Assembly (NCBI GenBank): GCA_030038035.1
Contig: JASHPP010000321.1
Coordinates: 1 to 7,326, forward strand
Direction: 5' to 3'
DNA from: Trebonia sp.
GTDB lineage: Bacteria > Actinomycetota > Actinomycetes > Streptosporangiales > Streptosporangiaceae
DNA: 7,326 nucleotides
In this document: positions 1 to 5,185 of the stretch, piece after piece
Numbering within the stretch: position 1 is the first letter of the stretch
Layout of the letters: each line of letters opens with the position of its first letter
The notes under the pieces: generated by a model
Database searches by the model: none
Seen by the model: only the letters and a program-made list of their open reading frames with translations
Told to the model about the DNA's origin: nothing
Position numbers and translations under genes: made by a program

Positions 1-396
1 GGCGGCCACGGCGTCGGTGGGCGCGACGGCGGCGGCCAGTGCCAGCGCGGGCGCCCAGCCGAGGGCCGGCAGGACGAGCCTGGTCACCCAGGCCACGCCC
101 GCGATCGTCGCCGCGGTCGCCCCGACCGCGAGCGCGGTGATCGGCACCGCGTTCTCCCTGGACTCCCGCGGCGCGGACAGGAACGCGGCGTAGTAGACCA
201 GGGGCGGCACGAACAGCAGCAGCACGACGTCCGGCGGCAGGTCGACATTCGGCACCTGCGGGATCAGGCTGGCCAGCACGCCGAGAATGACCAGCACGAT
301 CGCCTCGGGCACCTCAAGCCGGTTGGCGACCGCCCGCCCGATGATCACCACGATGGCGATCGCCACTGCCAGCGTAAAAAGGTCCTGCTCCCGCAC
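1..396 (-). CDS. Na+/H+ antiporter, CPA1/NhaP type (N-terminal part, cut by window edge)
   Basis: This is the N-terminal 132 residues of a membrane cation/proton antiporter that exchanges Na+ (or K+) for H+ across the cytoplasmic membrane; the frame is still open at base 1. The visible part is a run of hydrophobic segments at about residues 7-20, 32-46, 56-72, 84-108 and 112-132. The segment LPPDVVLLLFVPPLVYYAAF (53-72) and the motif APTDAVAA (125-132, with Pro126-Thr127-Asp128) are typical of bacterial CPA1 exchangers. The GTG at 396 is chosen because GGGAGAGG lies just upstream at good spacing; an in-frame GTG at 417 would extend it by seven residues, and a TGA lies just beyond that. The gene is divergent from the LURP-one/aquaporin pair, with 185 bases between starts. 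The ion specificity and the C-terminal half cannot be seen. Confidence 0.86.
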   Translation of the reverse strand, partial: MREQDLFTLAVAIAIVVIIGRAVANRLEVPEAIVLVILGVLASLIPQVPNVDLPPDVVLLLFVPPLVYYAAFLSAPRESRENAVPITALAVGATAATIAGVAWVTRLVLPALGWAPALALAAAVAPTDAVAA

Positions 397-522
397 CGGC
401 CTCTCCCTGAACCCCACCGCAGGTCAGCCCCGGCGAAACTGCCCGCTTGCTCGGAGGCTAAACGGAAGACGCCGCCCGCAAGACACTCAGCACGGGTGAT
501 GTGCGCCGGACTGGCCGGGTGG

Positions 523-546
523 ACACTGAGTATAGTTACTCAGCGT
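523..546. promoter_or_regulatory. Inverted-repeat operator overlapping a putative -10 (LURP-one/aquaporin promoter)
   Basis: The core is CTGAGTA-TAGT-TACTCAG (526-543), a perfect inverted repeat with 7-bp arms and a 4-bp spacer; two more outer pairs match (523/546 and 524/545) after one mismatch. The hexamer TATAGT (531-536) inside it resembles a -10 box and would put transcription start near 543, about 40 bases before the ATG at 582. No convincing -35 is visible 16-18 bases upstream. The size and symmetry fit a dimeric repressor, for example of the TetR family, but no regulator gene is in the window, so its identity is unknown. It could also affect the divergent antiporter gene. Confidence 0.6.
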
Positions 547-581
547 GTCTGTCAAGTCACGCAAGGAACGGGGGTACGGCA

Positions 582-1109
582 ATGTTCAGGGAACGACGGC
601 GGGAGCGCCACGAAGAGCGGGAAGCCACCCGTTACCAGATGCGGCAGCGCATGATCTCCATCGGCGATGACTACACGATCGAAAACGACCGTGGCGAGCG
701 CGTGTACAAGCTGGACGGCAAGGCCCTGCGGGTCCGCAAGACCATCCTGTTCGAGGACATGGCCGGGCATGAGCTGTGCAAGATCCAGGAACGGATGCTG
801 CACGTGCGGGACAGCATGGAGATCGAGGGACCCGACGGGAAGCGGGCGGCCATGGTGCAAAAAGCCATGATCGAGCCGCTGCGCGAGCGGTGGGTCATCA
901 AGACCGATGGCCCGGACCTGCATGTCCACGGCAACATCGTCGACCACGAGTACACGATCGACCGTGACGGGGACAAGGTCGCCGAGATCTCCAAGCGGTG
1001 GTTCCGGGTCCGCGACACCTACGGGGTCGAGGTGCTCCCCGGCGAGAACGACGTCCTGATCCTGGCCGCGACCGCGGTGATCGACACCATGGCCCACCCG
1101 GACAGATAA
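582..1109 (+). CDS. LURP-one-related (LOR/DUF567) family protein
   Basis: A 175-residue protein with no signal peptide or membrane segment, so probably cytoplasmic or membrane-surface associated. After a charged, Arg/Glu-rich N-terminus (MFRERRRERHEERE) it shows the LOR pattern: YQMRQRMISIGDDYTIEND, then short repeated strand units with G-x-x-x-x-x-x-DGKALRVRKT, FEDMAGHELCKIQERML and ISKRWFRVRDTYGVEV. This family has a tubby-like beta-barrel fold; its biochemical role in bacteria is not established, and phospholipid binding is only suggested by the fold. The ATG at 582 is preferred over the in-frame GTG at 501 because the protein similarity begins only after it, AAGGAAC-GGGGG precedes it, and the operator/promoter at 523-546 would lie inside the longer version. 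The stop at 1109 is 13 bases before the aquaporin start, so the two are likely co-transcribed. Confidence 0.88.
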   Translation: MFRERRRERHEEREATRYQMRQRMISIGDDYTIENDRGERVYKLDGKALRVRKTILFEDMAGHELCKIQERMLHVRDSMEIEGPDGKRAAMVQKAMIEPLRERWVIKTDGPDLHVHGNIVDHEYTIDRDGDKVAEISKRWFRVRDTYGVEVLPGENDVLILAATAVIDTMAHPDR

Positions 1110-1122
1110 GTTCGGGGGGACC

Positions 1123-1890
1123 ATGCGGGACAGGGAGTTTGTTCACAAGCTCATCGCCGAGATGGTCGGCACGGGGCTGCTTGTGTTCTTCGGCGTCGGG
1201 GTGGCGACCCTCATGTTCGGGTTCCACTTCGACGGCGGCAGCCTGGCCGCGGGCGTGGTAGCCACCGCGCTGACCTTCGGTCTCGTGCTGCTGGCGCTGT
1301 GCTACTCGATCGGGCCGCTGACCGGCTGCCACGTCAATCCCGCGGTGACCATGGGCGCGCTGCTCGCGGGCCGTCTTCCTGTGCGGGACGCCATCGGCTA
1401 CTGGGCCGCGCAGTTCGTGGGCGGCATTCTCGGCGCGCTGCTGCTGTGGGGGATGTTCAACACCTCGCCGCTGTACAGCACGTCGAAGACCGGGCTGGGC
1501 ACCGACGGGTGGGGGTCGGCGTCGTTCATTCACATCGGCATGGGCGGCGCGTTCCTTGCCGAGGTGGTGCTGACCGCCATGTTCGTCTTCGTCATCCTGG
1601 CCGTGACGAGCAAGATCGGGAACTCCACCACGGCCGGCCTGGCCATCGGCCTGGCGCTGTCGGTGGCGCACCTGATCGGCATCCCGATCACCGGCACCTC
1701 GGTCAACCCCGCCCGCGCCCTCGGGCCCGCGCTCATCGTCGGCGGCACGCCCCTGAGCCAGGTGTGGCTGTTCATCGTGGCACCCCTGGTCGGCGGCGCG
1801 GTCGCGGCCGGGCTGCACTACGTAGTCTTCCCCAAGCCCGTGCCAGCCCCCCGGGAGGAACAGCCGCTGCCGTCCGCCCGGGGGGGCTGA
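1123..1890 (+). CDS. aqpZ: Aquaporin, AqpZ-type water channel (MIP family)
   Basis: A 255-residue integral membrane channel, the usual length for a bacterial aquaporin, with six membrane spans and both half-helix loops. The first NPA motif is at Asn72-Pro73-Ala74 (CHVNPAVT) and the second at Asn195-Pro196-Ala197 (TSVNPARALGPAL). The aromatic/arginine filter reads Phe52, His183, Thr192 and Arg198. These match E. coli AqpZ Phe43, His174, Thr183 and Arg189 at a constant offset of nine residues, so the channel should be water-selective rather than a glycerol facilitator (which would lack the His). The C-terminus is a short Pro/Glu-rich cytoplasmic tail (about 238-255). A GGGGGGA stretch sits just upstream of the ATG. 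It is the second gene of a probable operon with the LURP-one gene and is convergent with the propeller lipoprotein gene, only 16 bases apart; no clear hairpin terminator is visible between them. Confidence 0.95.
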   Translation: MRDREFVHKLIAEMVGTGLLVFFGVGVATLMFGFHFDGGSLAAGVVATALTFGLVLLALCYSIGPLTGCHVNPAVTMGALLAGRLPVRDAIGYWAAQFVGGILGALLLWGMFNTSPLYSTSKTGLGTDGWGSASFIHIGMGGAFLAEVVLTAMFVFVILAVTSKIGNSTTAGLAIGLALSVAHLIGIPITGTSVNPARALGPALIVGGTPLSQVWLFIVAPLVGGAVAAGLHYVVFPKPVPAPREEQPLPSARGG

Positions 1891-1906
1891 CTACTGCCCG
1901 CACCGG

Positions 1907-3469
1907 CTACGGGACGGTGTAGGCGACCAGTTGCGGGTGCCCGCCCCCGCCGGAGGCCGAGATCTCGGGCCCGCCCGCCGGGACAAGCACCGCGTTGCCG
2001 GCGATCGCGATCGGCGCGTTGGCCGACGTGGGCAGCTGGTGGCGGTAGACGACCGCGCCGGTGGAGCGGTCCAGGGCGATCAGCACGCCGTGGTACAGGA
2101 CCGTGAAGACCAGGTCGTTGGAGACGGTGACGGCGCCGAGTGGCATATCCGCCACCTTCGTGTCCCATTCGACCGCGCCGGTGGCCAGGTTGAGCGCCTC
2201 CACCTCCCCGGTCGCCGGGCCGGCGGCCTTGTTGCCGTCGACCGCGTTCACGGTGGTGAAGGTGATCGGCCAGTCGATGGTCGCCACGTAGACGGTGTCG
2301 CCCGCCACCGCCATGTTGGTCAGCACGCCGCCCAGCGATCCCGGCAGGATCGTGTAGGGCGCCGTCAGCGTGATCTTGTGCTCAAGCAGCAGCAGCGAGT
2401 CGTCGTCGTGGCCGTTGTGCTCGCCGACCGGCGTCTTCCACAGCAGGGCGCCGGTCGCCGCGTTCATCGCGTAGACGTAGCCCATCTTGCCGGCGCCGAT
2501 GACCGCGGGCACCCCGCCGACCGACGCCGAGATCGGCGAGATCTGCATGTCGTAGTCCTTGAAGTCGTTCGGCACGCCCTGGTAGTACCAGCGCAGCGTG
2601 CCCGTCGCCGCGTCCAGGTTCACGTCGCTGTCGGTGTACAGCTGCGCGGCCGGGTGCGCGATCGCCGAGGCCATCGACTGATAGGGATTGCCGATGCCGA
2701 ACGTCACCGATCCATCGCTGCCGACCAGCGGCGTCTGCCAGGCGCCGCCGGCACCGGCACCGAGTGCCTGCACGCCCGGGTCCTCGCCGAGCAGCGTGTT
2801 GAACCTCCAGAACACCTTCCCGGTGGCCGCGCTCAGCGCCATCAGCACGCCGCCGCCCGGCCCGTTTCCGTAGGCGCTGGCCAGGTAGACGCGCCCGTCC
2901 GCCACCTGGGGCTGGATCTCGAACGACCCCTGGCCCTTGCTGAGCAGGTCGCTGTCGACCCAGATCGCCTTGCCGGTCGCGGCGCTGAGCGCGAAGACGG
3001 TATACGGGGTGTCCCCGAACACCCGCCCGCCGCTGACCGCCACCCCGTTCGGCCCGGGCCCGCTCTTTTCCGGCATGTTCAGCTGGTACTCCCACAGCAG
3101 CTTGCCCGTGGCAAGCGAGAGCGCGTAAACGTTGCAGTCCAGGTCCTGGATGTACACGACGCCGTTCACCACGATCGGCGTCGCGGCGAACGCGCCCGCC
3201 CCGTCCACCCCGGCCGCCGCCGTGCCTGCCAGCTTGAACGTCCAGGCTTCGGCGAGCTTGGACACGTTCGCCGACGAGATCACCGAGCCGGCCGCGACGC
3301 GGGTGTTGGCCAGATTGCCGTTCGGATACGGCCACGAGCCGGACGGCGCGGCCGCGCCGGAGAAGACCGTCGCCGTCGGCGCCGCGCTCGAGCACGCCGC
3401 GGCAAGCAAGCTCACCGCCGCAAGCAGGCAGGCGCCTGCGGCTGCGCGCCTGATTTTCGTCATCCTCAT
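1907..3469 (-). CDS. PQQ-type beta-propeller lipoprotein (quinoprotein-dehydrogenase-like)
   Basis: A 520-residue exported protein. Residues 1-26 form a lipoprotein signal (MRMTKIRRAA basic start, hydrophobic core, LLAAAC with Cys26), so it should be anchored to the outer face of the membrane; the -3 residue is Ala, not the preferred Leu. The rest is a beta-propeller with seven tryptophan-docking repeats of the form A-x-x-x-TG-x-x-x-W, ending at Trp126, Trp170, Trp221, Trp294, Trp344, Trp435 and Tyr475. The segment NTRVAAGSVISSANVSKLAEAW (around 55-76) resembles the N-terminus of quinoprotein alcohol dehydrogenases. By hand alignment with methanol dehydrogenases, the GNP at 260-262 and the DYD at 305-307 sit at the active-site Asn and catalytic Asp. 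The vicinal Cys pair and the metal-ligand Glu (Asn202 here) are missing, and no haem CxxCH is present. It may therefore be a quinoprotein-like enzyme or a non-enzymatic BamB-like propeller. GAGG precedes the ATG at 3469; a second ATG at 3463 is possible. Confidence 0.85.
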   Translation of the reverse strand: MRMTKIRRAAAGACLLAAVSLLAAACSSAAPTATVFSGAAAPSGSWPYPNGNLANTRVAAGSVISSANVSKLAEAWTFKLAGTAAAGVDGAGAFAATPIVVNGVVYIQDLDCNVYALSLATGKLLWEYQLNMPEKSGPGPNGVAVSGGRVFGDTPYTVFALSAATGKAIWVDSDLLSKGQGSFEIQPQVADGRVYLASAYGNGPGGGVLMALSAATGKVFWRFNTLLGEDPGVQALGAGAGGAWQTPLVGSDGSVTFGIGNPYQSMASAIAHPAAQLYTDSDVNLDAATGTLRWYYQGVPNDFKDYDMQISPISASVGGVPAVIGAGKMGYVYAMNAATGALLWKTPVGEHNGHDDDSLLLLEHKITLTAPYTILPGSLGGVLTNMAVAGDTVYVATIDWPITFTTVNAVDGNKAAGPATGEVEALNLATGAVEWDTKVADMPLGAVTVSNDLVFTVLYHGVLIALDRSTGAVVYRHQLPTSANAPIAIAGNAVLVPAGGPEISASGGGGHPQLVAYTVP

Positions 3470-3493
3470 CCGACCTCACCTGCCCTCTCATAA

Positions 3494-3505
3494 ACTGATA
3501 TCAGT
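3494..3505. promoter_or_regulatory. Perfect palindrome at the propeller-gene transcription start (putative operator)
   Basis: ACTGATATCAGT is a perfect 12-bp palindrome immediately downstream of the putative -10 on the minus strand, covering the expected transcription start, 25 bases before the ATG at 3469. A protein bound here would block initiation. It differs in spacing from the repeat at 523-546, so the same regulator is not implied. Confidence 0.5.
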
Positions 3506-3534
3506 ATGATAGATTCGTGAAATCAACCGGTCAA
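3506..3534 (-). promoter_or_regulatory. Sigma-70-like promoter of the propeller lipoprotein gene
   Basis: Read on the minus strand, TTGACC (3534-3529) and TATCAT (3511-3506) are separated by exactly 17 bases, a good match to the vegetative actinobacterial promoter pattern. The predicted start falls near 3499, giving a leader of roughly 30 bases before the ATG at 3469. Confidence 0.6.
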
Positions 3535-3627
3535 CACCGCGAAGGGCAAGAGACAAAATCATTCGCCCGAACGATCCCTGGCTTCTCGTCCCGCCCCAGC
3601 CCGCTGATTCCGGTGTCCGAAGCCCGG

Positions 3628-3656
3628 TTGACGGCATAAGCGGCATATGTCACGCT
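3628..3656 (+). promoter_or_regulatory. Possible promoter of the CrtC/AttH-like gene
   Basis: TTGACG (3628-3633) is a good -35 hexamer. The hexamer 17 bases later, CACGCT (3651-3656), is only a weak -10. If real, transcription would begin near 3663, at or just before the start codon, which would give a leaderless or nearly leaderless mRNA. This would fit the absence of a normal Shine-Dalgarno sequence there. Confidence 0.3.
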
Positions 3657-3671
3657 TCGTCCGTGGGCGGG

Positions 3672-4778
3672 ATGACAAGAGCCCGTGTCCGTCTCGGCAC
3701 GGGATCGATAAGGTGCGCCGTGATCGTGATCGCCGCGCTGTGCGCGGCCGTACCGGCCGTCCAGGCCGCGGCCGCGTCCGCGGCGCCGGCGGCAGCCGGC
3801 GCCGTCGCGACCAGCTGCAAGCCGGCGGTCCACCTTCCGAAAGACGAGTCACCGCACTCCGCCCCGGTCGAGTGGTGGTACTTCAGCGGCCACCTGCGCG
3901 GCACCGACGCGGCGGGCCACGTGCACACCTACGGGTATGAGTACGTGATCTTCCAGTTCCTCGGTGTCGGGCCCAAGCCCCTGTACTACGCTGACCTGTC
4001 CATCGCGGACCTGACCCGCAAGACCTTCCACTACGCGGGCAAAGAGGACTCCTACACCCCGCCGGCGACACCGGGCAAGTTCGAGCTGCACGCCGGCGCG
4101 TGGACGATGAGCGGCGGGTCCGGCCACGACGCGCTCGACGCCAGCCTGTCCGGTTACACCCTGGACCTCGGCCTGCAGGCCACCGAGCCCGCCGTCTTGC
4201 AGGGCAGCTGCGGCGTCATCCCGATGGGCCCGATCGGGTCGTCGTACTACTACTCGTGGACCTCGCTGAAGACCACGGGCACGGTCACCGACCACGGCGT
4301 GAAGATCAAGGTCACGGGCACCTCGTGGATGGACCACCAGTGGGGCGCGCTCGAACTCGCCAGCGGCGCCGGCTGGGACTGGTTCAGCATGCAGCTGTCC
4401 AACGGGCAGCAGTACATGCTGTACTTCATCCGCGACGACAAGGGCACGATCGTGGTGACGGTCGGCACGCGGGTCGCCGACGCCGGGAAGGACGTCAGCC
4501 ACCTGTCGCCGGCCAGCTTCAGCGAGAAGGCCACCGGCTCCTGGACCAGTCCCGCGACGCACATCACGTACGGGTCCGGGTGGAAGGTCACCGTCCCCGG
4601 CGGCACGCTGACGGTCACGCCGGACCTGCTCGACCAGGAAGTGGACCTGGTCTCCGCCCAGGGCGTCGTCTACTGGGAGGGCGACGTCACGATCACGGGC
4701 CGCATCGGCGGCAAGGCGGTCAGCGGCGTCGGCTACACGGAGATCAACCCGCCGGAAATGGTCCCGCCGGGCGCCTGA
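3672..4778 (+). CDS. Secreted lipocalin-like protein, CrtC/AttH (carotenoid 1,2-hydratase-like) family
   Basis: A 368-residue exported protein. Residues 1-32 are a Sec-type signal peptide: basic MTRARVR, hydrophobic CAVIVIAALCAAV, likely cleavage after VQA. The mature part shows the family's two lipocalin-like halves: APVEWWYFSGHL (64-75), then WMDHQWG (219-225) and GWDWFSMQ (234-241) at the junction, and YWEG (334-337) with GVGYTE (352-357) at the C-terminal end. CrtC adds water to acyclic carotenoids, and AttH-like relatives have mostly unknown ligands, so a hydrophobic-ligand hydratase or binding role is plausible but the substrate is unknown. Two cysteines remain after cleavage (49 and 180) and could form a disulfide. 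The start is uncertain: ATG 3672 has only GGGCGGG directly against it, and an in-frame GTG at 3663 is the alternative. It is divergent from the propeller lipoprotein gene, and both products are exported. Confidence 0.85.
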   Translation: MTRARVRLGTGSIRCAVIVIAALCAAVPAVQAAAASAAPAAAGAVATSCKPAVHLPKDESPHSAPVEWWYFSGHLRGTDAAGHVHTYGYEYVIFQFLGVGPKPLYYADLSIADLTRKTFHYAGKEDSYTPPATPGKFELHAGAWTMSGGSGHDALDASLSGYTLDLGLQATEPAVLQGSCGVIPMGPIGSSYYYSWTSLKTTGTVTDHGVKIKVTGTSWMDHQWGALELASGAGWDWFSMQLSNGQQYMLYFIRDDKGTIVVTVGTRVADAGKDVSHLSPASFSEKATGSWTSPATHITYGSGWKVTVPGGTLTVTPDLLDQEVDLVSAQGVVYWEGDVTITGRIGGKAVSGVGYTEINPPEMVPPGA

Positions 4779-4859
4779 CGTCACCGCGCGGGCCGGTAGA
4801 CAACACAGCGATGGCGCCGACGTCGGCGTAGCCGGTGGCCGCGGCGCCTCCCGCGCGCT

Positions 4860-5074
4860 GCCGGGCCCGGCCAACCCCGCGAGCGCCTAGTCGGCCACCA
4901 GCACCGCTACGCCCACCTGAACTCCCGGCTCGGCACCAGCGGCATCCTCAGGCACCACCTGAAGAACGGCGCCAGCGAATTCTACAACCCACCGACACCA
5001 GCGAGGTGCTGATCTACCACGCCCAGGACCTGCTCGGCGGCCAACTTCCACGGCAGGCGACCGGCCAGCCTTGA
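4860..5074 (+). pseudogene. 3' remnant of an unrecognised gene, frameshifted in a C run
   Basis: From about 4881 to 4988 one frame (codons such as 4893-4895) has almost only G or C at third positions and reads RERLVGHQHRYAHLNSRLG, then TSGILRHHLKNGASEFYN. The next frame takes over at 4988 and reads PTDTSEVLIYHAQDLLGGQ then LPRQATGQP to a TGA at 5072-5074. Adding a single C to the run at 4988-4990 joins the two into one continuous reading frame. There is no plausible start codon or ribosome site, and upstream of about 4860 the frame turns Arg-rich and loses the coding pattern, so only the C-terminal end of a gene seems to remain. I do not recognise the family. The left edge is approximate, and a sequencing error cannot be excluded as the cause of the shift. 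Confidence 0.4.
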
Positions 5075-5185
5075 CGGATGGTTAGCTGACTGTGGCCATT
5101 AGGTAAGCATCTAGACGCACATCGCCGACCTCTATTCGTGTTATTATTCGATGTAGCAGGAACTTACTACTCAGATGGTGATCAT
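5075..5185 (+). promoter_or_regulatory. AT-richer leader/promoter region of the DUF222-HNH gene
   Basis: This stretch is visibly richer in A and T than anything else in the window. TATTAT (5142-5147) is a possible -10, but no good -35 stands 16-18 bases upstream. GGTGATC (5177-5183) is complementary to the GAUCACC end of 16S rRNA and lies in the right register for the ATG at 5186. Together these support 5186 as the start and this stretch as non-coding leader. Confidence 0.4.

Noticed and set aside
898..1818. Long minus-strand open frame across the LURP-one/aquaporin genes
   Set aside because: No recognisable motif, very high Arg/Gly/His content, and it overlaps two well-supported genes.
1891..1919. 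Possible bidirectional terminator between the convergent aquaporin and propeller genes (CACCG...CGGTG)
   Set aside because: Only a five-pair stem with a nine-base loop and no T run on either strand.
1931..3493. A 520-codon open frame on the plus strand, antisense to the propeller gene
   Set aside because: It mirrors the real gene in a GC-rich sequence, is Arg/His/Val-rich without any family pattern, and the minus-strand frame has a lipoprotein signal and propeller motifs.
4776..4783. TGACGTCA palindrome at the end of the CrtC/AttH-like gene
   Set aside because: Eight bases including the stop codon; expected by chance and at a position without regulatory logic.
4815..4828. Perfect 14-bp palindrome CGCCGACGTCGGCG
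   Set aside because: All but two bases are G/C and such palindromes are common in this base composition; no loop, so not a terminator, and no promoter is nearby.
3849..4874. Long minus-strand open frame antisense to the CrtC/AttH-like gene
   Set aside because: Shadow of the plus-strand gene; no domain pattern, while the plus-strand frame has a signal peptide and family motifs.
5168..5174. TACTCAG, identical to one arm of the 523-546 operator, in the HNH leader
   Set aside because: There is no partner arm nearby, and a single 7-mer match is expected by chance in a window this size.
5138..5185. GTG 5138 as start of the HNH gene
   Set aside because: The added 16 codons have mostly A or T at third positions, including two TTA codons, unlike the rest of the gene, and the 16S-complementary GGTGATC favours ATG 5186.
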